From contig NZ_JACCBF010000001.1 in NCBI RefSeq assembly GCF_013409625.1, forward strand, positions 2,421,001-2,485,000: a stretch of DNA of 64,000 nt. Direction: 5' to 3'. The stretch's first letter is position 1, and each line of letters opens with the position of its first letter. Below the pieces are notes generated by a model. It saw nothing but the letters and a program-made list of their open reading frames with translations. It was not told the origin of the DNA and ran no database searches. A program made the translations under genes and the position numbers. Below are positions 8,261 through 16,848 of this stretch, piece by piece. This DNA comes from Nocardioides kongjuensis. GTDB taxonomy: Bacteria > Actinomycetota > Actinomycetes > Propionibacteriales > Nocardioidaceae.

Positions 8261-10976
8261 CCGCCCGGGCACCGGTGAGCGCGAGCCGGGCGTGGGCACG
8301 GACGTCGGCGTCGTCGTCCTTCGTCGCGCGCTCGAGCACCTCGGCGACCTCGTCGTGCCCGGCGAAGGTGCCCAGCGCGATGACCGCGGCCTTGCGGACG
8401 TCGGCGTGCGTGTCCTGGGCCAGCACACCCAGCGGGCCGACGCCGTCGGACTCGGCGGCCGCGACGAGGCCGCGGGCCGCACCCACCCGGACCTGCCACT
8501 CGGGTGCGGCGGCGCCGGCGACGGCGAGTGAGACCAGCTCGGCTCCCCCACCGACGCCGGGGACGGCCTCGAGCGCGGCCGCGCGGACCAGGGGGTCGGG
8601 GTCGCGCGCCACCCGGGACAGGACCGGGCCGGCCGTGGGCCCACCGACGGTGCCGAGGCCGTGGGCGACGAGCACCCGCACCTCACGGGAGGGGTCGTCG
8701 GCGAGCCCGGCCAGGCCCTCGACGTCGTCGAGCGAGACGAGGGCCCGGACGGCCTGCTGACGCACCCGGGTCTCGGGGTCGCCGGCCGCGGCACGGAAGA
8801 CGGTCCGGTCGCCCAACCGCAGCGCCCGCAGCACGTCGACCGCCACCGCCCGCGCGGCCGGGTCGTGCGCCCGGCAGGCGGCCACGAGCGCGGCCCGGCT
8901 GTCGTCGTCGGCCGGGAGCACCTCGACCAGCTCTCGCAACGCGGCCACGGCAGCACTGCGCACTCCCCCGTCGGGATCCTCCATCGCGCCGGTCAGCAGG
9001 CCGACCACGCCGGCCGGGACGACCTCGGTGACCACGCCGACGGCGGCGCGGCGGACCTGGGGGTCGGGGTCGGCGGTGAACGCGCGCAGGGTGGCGAGGT
9101 CGGGCGCCTGGTCGACCAGCGCCAGCAGCTCCAGCATCCGGGGCGAGTCGCCACCGGGCGTGGCAGGGGCCGCAGCCGCAGCGTGCCCCACGACGGCGGA
9201 CACCTCGGGCTCCACGACCGCGATCACGGCGACGTCACGCGGGGCCGCGGCCGGGATGGCCACGTCCTCGACCGGGACGACGTAGTCGGCGACCGGGCGT
9301 CGCACGAACTCCATGGCGCCGTCGGCCCGGCGTCGGACGTTGAGGTGGAAGAACCAGCTGTCGTCGTCGCGGGCCGGCAGGTCGGCACGCTGGTGGTAGA
9401 GCCCCCAACGGGACTCCTCGCGGACCAGGGAGGCGCGGGCCGCGAGCTCGGCGCAGTCGCGGATGAAGTCGACCTCGGCACACCGCATCAGCTCGTGCGG
9501 GGTGCGGGCGCCCATCTGGTCGAGCTCGCCACGCATCCGGGTGAAGGTCTCGACGGCGATCTCCAGCTTCTTGCCGGTCTTGGGAGGTGCGACGTAGTCG
9601 TTGACGAAGCGGCGCAGCTTGTACTCGACCTGCGGCTGCGGCGGCCCGTCGGGGTTGCGCAGCGGTCGGTAGACGAGTGCGTGGGCGGCGGCGACCTGGT
9701 CGTCGGGCAGCGCGGCCCGCTCGGCGGGGAGGTTCGCCGCGGCGTCGGCTCCCGCGAGGTCGCCGAAGACGAAGGCGCCGATCATGTAGTTGTGCGGCAC
9801 GCACGCGAGATCCCCGGCGGCGTACAGCCCGGGAACGGTCGTCCGGGCGTTCTCGTCGACCCACACCCCGGACGACGAGTGTCCGCCGCACAGGCCGATC
9901 TCGGAGATGTGCATCTCGACGTCGTGCGTGCGGTAGTCGTGGCCGCGGCCCGCGTGGAAGGTGCCGCGGGTCGGGCGCTCGGTGTGGTGGAGGATCCCCT
10001 CGAGCTCGGTGATCGTCTCGTCGGGCAGGTGGCTGAGCTTGAGGTAGATCGGGCCGCGGGCCGAGTCGATCTCCTCCTTCACCTCGGCCATCATCTGGCC
10101 CGACCAGTAGTCGCAGTCGACGAACCGGTCGCCGTCGGCGTTGACCTGGTAGCCGCCGAACGGGTTGGCGACGTAGGCGCAGGCCGGACCGTTGTAGTCC
10201 TTGATCAACGGGTTCACCTGGAAGCACTCGATGCCGCTGAGCTCGGCGCCCGCGTGGTAGGCCATCGCGTAGCCGTCACCGGCGTTGGTGGGGTTCTCGT
10301 ACGTTCCGTAGAGGTAGCCCGAGGCCGGCAGACCGAGGCGGCCGCACGCGCCGGTGGCGAGGATGACCGCGCCGGCCGAGACCGTCACGAACTCCCCGCT
10401 GCGGGTGTCGAAGGCGGCGGCACCGACGGCCCGGCCACCGGAGGTGAGGACGCGGACCGGCATCAGCCGGTTCTCGATGCGCAGCCGCTCGCGGACCTCC
10501 CGCTTGCGCATGACGCGGTAGAGGACCTTCTTGACGTCCTTGCCCTCGGGCATCGGCAGCACGTAGGAGCCGGAGCGGTGCACGCGGCGCACCGCGTACT
10601 CGCCGTACTCGTCCTTCTCGAACTTCACGCCGTACTTCTCGAGGCGCTGCACCATCGCGAAGCCGCGGGTCGCGGTCTGCTGGACGGTGGCCTGGTTGAC
10701 GATGCCGTCGTTGGCACGGGTGATCTCGGCGACGTAGTCGTCGGGCTCGGCCTTGCCGGGGATGACGGCGTTGTTGACGCCGTCCATGCCCATGGCGAGG
10801 GCTCCCGAGTGGCGCACGTGCGCCTTCTCGAGCAGCAGCACGTCGGCGCCCGCCTCGGCCGCGGTGATCGCAGCCATCGTGCCCGCGGTGCCGCCGCCGA
10901 TGACGAGCACGTCGCAGGTCAGCTCGCGACGCTCGGCGAGGTCGGGGATCGCCATGGGGAGGGTGGACGTGCTCAC
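8250..10976 (-). CDS. AprA/fumarate-reductase-like flavoprotein with C-terminal HEAT repeats
   Basis: A 908-residue fusion. Residues about 20-600 form an FAD-dependent oxidoreductase of the succinate dehydrogenase/fumarate reductase/adenylylsulfate reductase superfamily: Rossmann motif VLVIGGGTAGTMAAI, AVILATGACGRLGLPA, the GGHSSSGVWVDENARTTVPG active-site loop and the FAD-closing GLYAAGDLA. Residues about 640-908 are HEAT-like repeats (units such as DPDPQVRRAAVGVV, DPLVRAAALEAV, THADVRKAAVIAL). It ends the ferredoxin-ABC operon and overlaps the ATPase gene by GTGA. A ferredoxin partner points to an AprAB-like pair acting on an imported sulfur or nitrogen oxyanion or sulfonate. The substrate is unknown and the repeats probably dock a partner. 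Confidence 0.85.
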   Translation of the reverse strand: MSTSTLPMAIPDLAERRELTCDVLVIGGGTAGTMAAITAAEAGADVLLLEKAHVRHSGALAMGMDGVNNAVIPGKAEPDDYVAEITRANDGIVNQATVQQTATRGFAMVQRLEKYGVKFEKDEYGEYAVRRVHRSGSYVLPMPEGKDVKKVLYRVMRKREVRERLRIENRLMPVRVLTSGGRAVGAAAFDTRSGEFVTVSAGAVILATGACGRLGLPASGYLYGTYENPTNAGDGYAMAYHAGAELSGIECFQVNPLIKDYNGPACAYVANPFGGYQVNADGDRFVDCDYWSGQMMAEVKEEIDSARGPIYLKLSHLPDETITELEGILHHTERPTRGTFHAGRGHDYRTHDVEMHISEIGLCGGHSSSGVWVDENARTTVPGLYAAGDLACVPHNYMIGAFVFGDLAGADAAANLPAERAALPDDQVAAAHALVYRPLRNPDGPPQPQVEYKLRRFVNDYVAPPKTGKKLEIAVETFTRMRGELDQMGARTPHELMRCAEVDFIRDCAELAARASLVREESRWGLYHQRADLPARDDDSWFFHLNVRRRADGAMEFVRRPVADYVVPVEDVAIPAAAPRDVAVIAVVEPEVSAVVGHAAAAAPATPGGDSPRMLELLALVDQAPDLATLRAFTADPDPQVRRAAVGVVTEVVPAGVVGLLTGAMEDPDGGVRSAAVAALRELVEVLPADDDSRAALVAACRAHDPAARAVAVDVLRALRLGDRTVFRAAAGDPETRVRQQAVRALVSLDDVEGLAGLADDPSREVRVLVAHGLGTVGGPTAGPVLSRVARDPDPLVRAAALEAVPGVGGGAELVSLAVAGAAAPEWQVRVGAARGLVAAAESDGVGPLGVLAQDTHADVRKAAVIALGTFAGHDEVAEVLERATKDDDADVRAHARLALTGARAVSA

Positions 10977-11755
10977 GCGACGTGGGTTCCTTCCTGGATG
11001 GGGGCCAGCGACTGGGTGCGGCCCAGGCTGGCGATCAGCTCGGCCCGGAAGTCCGGGCCCGGCGGGCGATCGGTGTCCCGCGGGTGCTCGACACGGTGCT
11101 CGGAGACGACGCCCTCGCGGCCGAGGACGACGATCCGGTCGCCGAGCCGGATCGCCTCGTCGACGTCGTGGGTGACGAAGACGACGGTGCAGCGCGAGGC
11201 CTGCCAGGCGTCGATGAGCAGGCGCTGCATGGAGGCGCGGGTCTGGGCGTCGAGCGCGCCGAACGGCTCGTCCATGCAGATCACGCTGGGCTCGGTGGCC
11301 AGGGCGCGGGCCAGCTGGACCCGCTGGCGCATGCCGCCGGAGAGCTGGCCGGGCAGGCGGTCGGCGTACCTGCCGAGGCCGACACGCTCCAGCCAGTCGG
11401 TGGCACGACGGCCGCGCTCGGCGCGGGAGACCCCCTGGAGGGCGAGGCCGAGCTCGACGTTGCGACGCGCGCTTCGCCACGGCAGCAGCGCGTCCTCCTG
11501 GAAGACCAGGGTGCGCTCGGCGGCGGTGCCGCGGACCGGCCGGCCGCCGGCGAGCAGCTCCCCGGACAGGGGGCGGACCAGGCCGACCACGGCGCGCAGC
11601 AGGGTGGACTTGCCGCAGCCGGAGTGGCCGAGCACGACGAGGATCTCGCCGGGGGCGACCTCGAGGTCGACGCCCTCGAGGATCGCCTCGCCGGCGTAGC
11701 CGAGGGACAGGTCACGGGCCTGGACCGCGGGCACGGCGGTGGGTACGGCGCTCAC
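10973..11755 (-). CDS. SsuB/TauB-type ABC transporter ATP-binding protein
   Basis: A 260-residue ATPase of a nitrate/sulfonate/taurine-class importer. Walker A is LGHSGCGKST, the Q-loop region is LVFQEDALLPWRSARRNVELG (family hallmark LLPW), the signature is LSGGMRQRVQLARAL, Walker B is VICMDEPFGALD, and the switch His is in VFVTHDVDEAIRL. DEPFGALDAQTR is characteristic of this class. GTG at 11755 overlaps the permease stop, and its own stop overlaps the flavoprotein start, both by GTGA. Confidence 0.93.
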   Translation of the reverse strand: MSAVPTAVPAVQARDLSLGYAGEAILEGVDLEVAPGEILVVLGHSGCGKSTLLRAVVGLVRPLSGELLAGGRPVRGTAAERTLVFQEDALLPWRSARRNVELGLALQGVSRAERGRRATDWLERVGLGRYADRLPGQLSGGMRQRVQLARALATEPSVICMDEPFGALDAQTRASMQRLLIDAWQASRCTVVFVTHDVDEAIRLGDRIVVLGREGVVSEHRVEHPRDTDRPPGPDFRAELIASLGRTQSLAPIQEGTHVA

Positions 11756-12633
11756 AGGGACTCCTTCTGCGCGGACGAGAGCCACCGGGTCATCCGGCGG
11801 CCGACCAGCTCGACGACGCCCGAGGTCGCCCAGCCGATGGCACCGATCGAGAGCATCCCGACCAGGACGTGCGGGTAGTCGACGATCGTGTAGGCCTGCC
11901 AGGTCCGGTAGCCGAGACCGAAGTCGCCGGAGATCATCTCCGCCGAGATCACACAGATCCACGCGACACCCATGCCGACCGACAGGCCGCCGAAGACGCC
12001 GGGCACGATCCCGGGCAGCACGACGTTGCGCAGCACCTGGAGCCGCGAGGCACCCATCGTGAGCAGCGCGTCCTCCCACACCGTCGGCAGGGCGCGCACG
12101 GCGTGCCGGGTGCTGACCAGGATCGGGAAGAAGGCCGCGGTGGCGGTGATGAACACGATCCCCTGCTCGTTGGTGGGGAACAGCAGGATCGCCACCGGCA
12201 CCAGCGCGATCGCAGGGATCGGACGGGCGATCTCCAGCAACGGTTGGAGCAGGTCGGCGAGCAGCCCCGAACGGGCCAGCAGCACGCCGAGCCCGATGCC
12301 GAGCACCGACGCGATCGCGAACCCGCTGAGGATCCGGACCACGCTCTGGAGCAGGTCCTGGTAGTACAGCGACGTCCCGAGCTGCACGCGGAAGGCGTCG
12401 AACACCTCAACCGGGCCCGGGATCCGGTTGAAGCGCAGCCACAGCACCACGTCGCGCTCGGTCAGCAGCTCCCACACCAGGACGGCGGCGGTGACCGACG
12501 CGAGCCGCAGGCCCCAGCGCCGGGCCCGGCGAGCAGCCTCGCCGGGCCGGCGCCCCCGCCGCGGGGTCGTGACGGGCACGAGCTGCGCGGGTGCGTGCGC
12601 AGTCGCGGCGGGAGTCTCGAGCTGAGTGGTCAC
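11752..12633 (-). CDS. SsuC/TauC-type ABC transporter permease
   Basis: A 293-residue inner-membrane permease with a Thr/Pro/Arg-rich cytoplasmic N-terminus and about six transmembrane helices, starting at WGLRLASVTAAVLVWELLTE. The EAA coupling loop reads EDALLTMGASRLQVLRNVVLPG, truncated here to its recognisable core TMGASRLQVLRNVVLPG. The segment RPIPAIALVPVAILLF is typical of nitrate/sulfonate/taurine permeases. It overlaps the receptor gene upstream and the ATPase gene downstream by GTGA, so receptor, permease and ATPase are one transcriptional unit. Confidence 0.93.
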   Translation of the reverse strand: MTTQLETPAATAHAPAQLVPVTTPRRGRRPGEAARRARRWGLRLASVTAAVLVWELLTERDVVLWLRFNRIPGPVEVFDAFRVQLGTSLYYQDLLQSVVRILSGFAIASVLGIGLGVLLARSGLLADLLQPLLEIARPIPAIALVPVAILLFPTNEQGIVFITATAAFFPILVSTRHAVRALPTVWEDALLTMGASRLQVLRNVVLPGIVPGVFGGLSVGMGVAWICVISAEMISGDFGLGYRTWQAYTIVDYPHVLVGMLSIGAIGWATSGVVELVGRRMTRWLSSAQKESL

Positions 12634-14027
12634 CTCACGGCTCCGAGCGCCTGGTCGAAGGTGAGCTGCTTCGTGCCCGGGTGCGCCTTCGCGTACTCGT
12701 CACGCGACTCGACGGTCGCGAAGGGCAGCAGCTTCTCGCCGTCGCTCAGCCAGGTCATCCGGTCGGCGAACCATCGGGTGCCGGTCACCGCGTCGGGCAC
12801 GTACGACGCGCGCACGGTGCCGCCCTCGGCCCGCACCGCGGCCACGTTGCGCAGCAGGCAGGCCGGGTCGGCCACCGGGCGCGGCTCGTCCTCGCCCTGG
12901 ACCCACACCTCCCCGGCGACGCTCGCGTCGCCGACAGGCGTGCCGCAGACGGCGTCGGTGCCGGTGATGGCCGCGGCGTTGGCGGTCGTGGCCGCGCGGG
13001 CGTCGTACTCCTTGCCGAGGACCTTGCGCAGCGGGCCGTCGTCGACGAACGCGGCGAGGTCGAGCGGCTCCTCAAGGACGCCGATCTGTCGCAGGAACGG
13101 CACGTCGTGCTCCAGGGCGGCGACCTGGCTGTCCTTGATGGTGGTGTCGAAGGTCGAGATCCCGTTGCGGCCGTTGTACAGGTAGACCACCTCGACCGGG
13201 AGGCCGGTCGCCTCGGCCACGAGCTCGGCCGCCTCGACGGGATGCTGGTGCAGGTAGTCGGTCGCGTCCGCCTGGGCCGCGAGGAAGGCCTGGACCACCT
13301 CGGGGTGCTCGGACTCGAACTGGTTGCGCACGACCGTGCCGTGCAGCGTGGGCAGGTCGAGCCGGCCGCCGTCGTAGACGAGGCGCGCGTCGTCGCGGAA
13401 GGCGAGCAGGCCGGGCCAGGCGACGAACTGGGACACGGCGTCGACCGAACCGCCCTGGAGCGAGGAGGCGCCGACCGCGGGGTCCTGGTTCTCGACCTTG
13501 ATCGCGTCGGGCGCCAGACCGGCCTGCTCGATGGCCTGGACGAGGGTGCCGTGGCCGGCGGAGCCGACGCTGGCGGACACCTCGCCACCGGCGAGGTCCT
13601 CCAGGGTGCGGACCTTCGAGTCGGCGCCGACCACGACGCCGTTGAGCGCTCCGTGCGGGTTGTAGCCGGTGACCGCGACCATCGACGTGCCGTCCTCCCC
13701 CGTGCCGGCACGGGAGCCGTTGATGAGCAGCGGGTAGTCGCCCATCGAGCCGATGTCGATCTTGCCGGCCACCATCTGCGCGGTGATCGGCGCGCCGGTG
13801 TCGTAGTCCTGCCACTCCACCCGGAGGTCCGGGTCGATCTTTCGCAGCCGCTCCTCGAAGTAGCCGCGCTCACGCAGCAGCGTGCCTGCGGTGACGGTGT
13901 TGATGGTCTTCGACTGGTAGCCGATGACGATGGTCTCGCCGCTCGCCTCCGCCCCGCCGACCGCGCACGCGCTGAGTCCCGGGGCGAGCAGGCCGAGGGC
14001 GGCGACGGCGCCAAGGGTCTTCTTCAT
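12630..14027 (-). CDS. NitT/TauT-type substrate-binding lipoprotein
   Basis: A 465-residue lipoprotein with signal peptide and lipobox LSAC (Cys 21), so it is anchored outside the membrane and delivers substrate to the adjacent permease. The periplasmic-binding fold begins IVIGYQSKTINTVTAGTLL; VASVGSAGHGTLVQAIEQ-like and ATGLPVEVVYLY segments match NitT/TauT receptors. The C-terminal 110 residues, with a Cys pair (AVCGTPVG, DPACLLRN), exceed the usual 320-350 residue length. The ATG at 14027 is chosen because AAGGA stands seven bases upstream. An ATG at 14042 overlapping the ferredoxin stop is the alternative. Confidence 0.88.
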   Translation of the reverse strand: MKKTLGAVAALGLLAPGLSACAVGGAEASGETIVIGYQSKTINTVTAGTLLRERGYFEERLRKIDPDLRVEWQDYDTGAPITAQMVAGKIDIGSMGDYPLLINGSRAGTGEDGTSMVAVTGYNPHGALNGVVVGADSKVRTLEDLAGGEVSASVGSAGHGTLVQAIEQAGLAPDAIKVENQDPAVGASSLQGGSVDAVSQFVAWPGLLAFRDDARLVYDGGRLDLPTLHGTVVRNQFESEHPEVVQAFLAAQADATDYLHQHPVEAAELVAEATGLPVEVVYLYNGRNGISTFDTTIKDSQVAALEHDVPFLRQIGVLEEPLDLAAFVDDGPLRKVLGKEYDARAATTANAAAITGTDAVCGTPVGDASVAGEVWVQGEDEPRPVADPACLLRNVAAVRAEGGTVRASYVPDAVTGTRWFADRMTWLSDGEKLLPFATVESRDEYAKAHPGTKQLTFDQALGAVR

Positions 14028-14038
14028 GATCGGGTCCT

Positions 14039-14332
14039 TCATCGCAGCAGGTAGGGGATGTTGACGGTCACCGCGCCGGTCGGGCAGCGGTCGGCACACG
14101 GGCCGCAGTACCAGCACTCGTCGACGTGCATGTAGGCCTTGTTCGTCTCCGGGTCGATCGCGAGCGCGTCGAGCGGGCAGACCTCGACGCAGAGGTTGCA
14201 GCCCTCGATGCACTTGGCCTGGTCGACCTCGACGGCGACGTCGAAGCGCAGGTCCACGAGCCGGGGCCGGTACGACGCCTGCCCGGTCGCGGTGCCGTCC
14301 GAGGCGCCCTCCGTGCAACCGGCCCGGGTCAT
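14039..14332 (-). CDS. 2x[4Fe-4S] ferredoxin, AprB/HcrB-like partner
   Basis: A 97-residue ferredoxin with two 4Fe-4S motifs: CIEGCNLCVEVCP (about residues 41-53) and CWYCGPCADRCP (about 73-84). The first has a three-residue first gap (CxxxCxxCxxxCP). The aromatic, Gly-rich CWYCGPC of the second resembles AprB-type subunits. A 35-residue N-terminal extension has no other domain. It sits between the GntR regulator (ATGA overlap) and the ABC receptor gene, in the same operon as the flavoprotein. It most likely passes electrons to or from that enzyme. Confidence 0.9.
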   Translation of the reverse strand: MTRAGCTEGASDGTATGQASYRPRLVDLRFDVAVEVDQAKCIEGCNLCVEVCPLDALAIDPETNKAYMHVDECWYCGPCADRCPTGAVTVNIPYLLR

Positions 14333-15084
14333 CCCACGACCTCCCCGGTCGGGCGCACGACGCTGCCGCGCATGGTCACCCGGTCTCCGCGGAACCGGAT
14401 GAACTCCAGGTCGACCGGGCGCCCTCCGAGGTGCGCGAGCCGCTCCAGCATGAGCAGTGGCGAGCCCGGCGCGACGCCGAGCGTGGCCGCCGAGTGGCGG
14501 TCGGCGGCGACCGCCTCCATCACCAGGTCGGCCTTCTGCAGCCGCTCCCCCGAGAACTCCTCGAGCAGCGCGAAGACGTCGTTGCCGGTGAGGTCGGCGT
14601 CGAGCAGGCGCTCCCCGAGGTCGGCCACCACGTAGGTGAGGTCGAGCGAGAGCGGGACGCCGTCGACGAGGCGGCGGCGCTCGAGGTAGAGCACCGGGTC
14701 GCCGGGCACGATCCGCAGCCGCGCGGCGATGGCCTCGGGGGTCGGCACCAGCTGGGCGACCCGGACCTCGTTGACGACGGCGCCGTGGCCCACGAGGGTC
14801 TCGGCCAGGCCCTGCAGGTGGTCGATGCTGTGGGGGTACTTGGCCTCGACGGGCGTCGTACCGACACCGGGGACACGACGCAGCAGACCGTCCGCGTTGA
14901 GCAGTGCGAGCGCCTCACGCACGGTGTTCCGGGAGACCGCGAAGTCAGCCACGATGTCCGCCTCGCTCGGGAACGGGGCGTCGCGGAGCTCGCCGTGCAG
15001 AATCTGGAAGCGCAGGGCGTCCGCGACCTGGCGGGCGCGGTCCGCCCGGCAGCGGAGGTCGCCATCAGTGGGAGTGGTGGTCAC
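14329..15084 (-). CDS. GntR/HutC-family transcriptional regulator
   Basis: A 251-residue regulator. The winged helix lies at about residues 15-85 (LRFQILHGEL, PSEADIVADFAVSRNTVREAL, GLLRRVPGVGTT) and a UTRA ligand-binding domain at about 95-245 (YLERRRLVDGVPLSLDLTYV, LERLAHLGGRPVDLEFIRFR). HutC-type members respond to small organic ligands and usually repress their own operon. It is the first gene of the ferredoxin-ABC-flavoprotein operon. A perfect palindrome lies 17 bases upstream of its GTG start, so autoregulation of the whole operon is likely. Confidence 0.92.
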   Translation of the reverse strand: MTTTPTDGDLRCRADRARQVADALRFQILHGELRDAPFPSEADIVADFAVSRNTVREALALLNADGLLRRVPGVGTTPVEAKYPHSIDHLQGLAETLVGHGAVVNEVRVAQLVPTPEAIAARLRIVPGDPVLYLERRRLVDGVPLSLDLTYVVADLGERLLDADLTGNDVFALLEEFSGERLQKADLVMEAVAADRHSAATLGVAPGSPLLMLERLAHLGGRPVDLEFIRFRGDRVTMRGSVVRPTGEVVG

Positions 15085-15101
15085 GCCCGAAACTGTAGTT
15101 A

Positions 15102-15119
15102 TTCGATTGACTTATCGAA
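15102..15119. promoter_or_regulatory. probable GntR operator
   Basis: TTCGAT-TGACTT-ATCGAA, perfect 6-bp arms around a 6-base centre, 17 bases upstream of the GntR start codon in an AT-rich patch. Its place and symmetry suit an autoregulatory operator for the six-gene operon. Confidence 0.65.
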
Positions 15120-15229
15120 AAGACGTTCCCGAAACGCCACCCGAAAAACTTCGAAGGGGCCGCTGACCTGCACAGATGCATTGCCCGGCAGGCGTTGCGC
15201 CACCTCCCCAGCGGGTCGCGGAACCCGGA

Positions 15230-15853
15230 TCAGGCGTCCGGCGCCAGCCCGAACACCGCACCGAACAGCCGCTCGCAGCGGGCGCTCATCTCGTCGGGCG
15301 CCATCCCGGGGTGGTCGCACCACCAGGTCACCAGCGAGCCGAAGACCGTGCCCCACACCGTCGTCATCGCGTCGAGGTCGAGTGCGTCGTCGTCGCCGGA
15401 CAGCGCGAGCAGCTCGCCGACGCCCTCGCGGGCCAGCTCCTCCAGGCGGCGCCGGTAGGCACCCATCAGCTCCCCGGGCCCGTCGGCGAGCGGCGCGGTC
15501 GGATCGGTGGCGACGCGCCAGGCCCAGGTGCGGCCGTCGAGGACGCGGAAGACGCCGTCGAGCGTCGCGACCGCCCGCGCCAGGCCGACGACCCCGAGCG
15601 CCGCGGTCCGCTCGATCTCGCCGATCAGGAGGTCGGAGGCCTCCCGCAGGCAGCGCTCGAACAGGCCCTCCTTGGAGCCGAAGTAGTTGTAGATGAGCGG
15701 CTTGGAGATGCCCGCCTCGTGCGCGACGTCGGCCACCGAGGTGGCGGCGAACCCGCGCTCGCCGAAGACCCGGCCGGCGACCTCGAGGATCTGCTGCTCG
15801 CGATCCGCGCGCGCGACGCCCTTGGTCCCGGAGCGGCGAGGCGACGACGTCAT
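15230..15853 (-). CDS. TetR-family regulator
   Basis: A 207-residue repressor with the N-terminal TetR helix-turn-helix (ILEVAGRVFGERGFAATSVA, then VAHEAGISKPLIYNYFGSKE, about residues 20-65). The C-terminal domain has Trp-rich segments (TWAWRVATDPTAPL, SLVTWWCDHPG). ATG at 15853 is preferred to upstream in-frame starts because the basic N-terminal arm already fits. It is transcribed divergently from the sterol-desaturase gene across 68 bases, so it probably controls that gene and itself. The ligand is unknown, perhaps a lipid. Confidence 0.9.
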   Translation of the reverse strand: MTSSPRRSGTKGVARADREQQILEVAGRVFGERGFAATSVADVAHEAGISKPLIYNYFGSKEGLFERCLREASDLLIGEIERTAALGVVGLARAVATLDGVFRVLDGRTWAWRVATDPTAPLADGPGELMGAYRRRLEELAREGVGELLALSGDDDALDLDAMTTVWGTVFGSLVTWWCDHPGMAPDEMSARCERLFGAVFGLAPDA

Positions 15854-15921
15854 GCAGATCACCCTACCCAGCGAATTGACCCTGTAGTAACTTACCCAAG
15901 AGTCATATCGAAGGAGCTCCC
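15854..15921. promoter_or_regulatory. divergent promoter region, TetR/desaturase
   Basis: A short AT-rich divergent region. TTGACC at 15876-15881 resembles a -35 element for the plus strand, and GTAGTAACTTAC just after it is only partly symmetric. AAGGAG lies seven bases before the GTG at 15922. No perfect operator can be defined by eye. Confidence 0.4.
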
Positions 15922-16848
15922 GTGCACGACCTGCTCGACCCGATGAGGAACCCGGTGACCTACGCCGTCCCGTTCTTCGTGCTCAGCGTCCTCGTCGAGC
16001 TGGCGGCGCTGAGGTGGCTCGACCACGACGACAACGTCACCGGCTACTCCCTCAAGGACGCCCGCACGTCGATCTCGATGGGGATCGGCTCGCTGTTCTT
16101 CCTCACCGTCTTCAAGGTCGGCACCTTCGTCGTCTACTCCGCGGTCTCGACCCACCTGGCGCCGTACCACCTGCCCACCGACACCTGGTGGTACTGGGTC
16201 CTGCTGCTCGTCGTCCTCGACCTCGCCTACTACTGCAACCACCGGTTCGTACACCGGGTCAACATCGGCTGGGCGGCCCACCAGGCGCACCACTCGAGCG
16301 AGTACATGAACTTCGCGACGGCGCTGCGCCAGAAGTGGAACCCGTGGTTCGAGTTCTTCTTCTGGCTGCCGCTGCCGTTCCTCGGCTTCGCGCCGTGGAC
16401 GCTCTACGTCGCGTTCTCGATCAACCTCGTCTACCAGTTCTTCGTGCACACCGAGACGATCGACCGGCTCCCGCGCCCGATCGAGCTGGTCCTCAACACC
16501 CCGTCGCACCACCGCGTGCACCACGGCTCCGACCCGGAGTACCTCGACAAGAACTACGCCGGGATCCTGATCGTCTGGGACCGGATGTTCGGCACCTTCC
16601 AGCCCGAGCGCCAGCGCCCGACGTACGGGCTCACCAAGCCGGTCGACACCTACAACCTGATCACGCTCGAGTACGGCGACTACGCGGCGATCGTCCGCAA
16701 GGTGCGGGCGGCGAAGGACTGGCGTGAGCGACTCGGCCACCTGTTCGGGCCTCCGGGCTGGACACCGCCGAGCGCGCCGGGCCTACCCTCCCTGTCATGC
16801 GCCGACCCCCACGCACGGCGATCGGAGCCCTCGCCGCAGCAGTCCTGA
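15922..16848 (+). CDS. sterol desaturase/fatty-acid hydroxylase family protein
   Basis: A 308-residue membrane di-iron hydroxylase-family protein with about four transmembrane helices. The histidine clusters needed for iron are all present: HRFVH, HQAHHSSEYMN and the C-terminal HHRVHHGSDPEYLDKN. Family members hydroxylate or desaturate lipids, sterols or carotenoids using O2; the substrate here is unknown. The GTG start follows AAGGAG at good distance. The last 17 codons overlap the next gene, and the Pro/Ser tail after LGHLFGPPGW is not conserved-looking. It is divergent from a TetR regulator that probably controls it. Confidence 0.9.
   Translation: MHDLLDPMRNPVTYAVPFFVLSVLVELAALRWLDHDDNVTGYSLKDARTSISMGIGSLFFLTVFKVGTFVVYSAVSTHLAPYHLPTDTWWYWVLLLVVLDLAYYCNHRFVHRVNIGWAAHQAHHSSEYMNFATALRQKWNPWFEFFFWLPLPFLGFAPWTLYVAFSINLVYQFFVHTETIDRLPRPIELVLNTPSHHRVHHGSDPEYLDKNYAGILIVWDRMFGTFQPERQRPTYGLTKPVDTYNLITLEYGDYAAIVRKVRAAKDWRERLGHLFGPPGWTPPSAPGLPSLSCADPHARRSEPSPQQS

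Noticed and set aside
12630..14042. Start of the receptor gene at the ATG overlapping the ferredoxin stop (14042)
   Set aside because: AAGGA lies at the right distance for the ATG at 14027, and the signal peptide begins there as MKKTLG; the overlap start remains possible.
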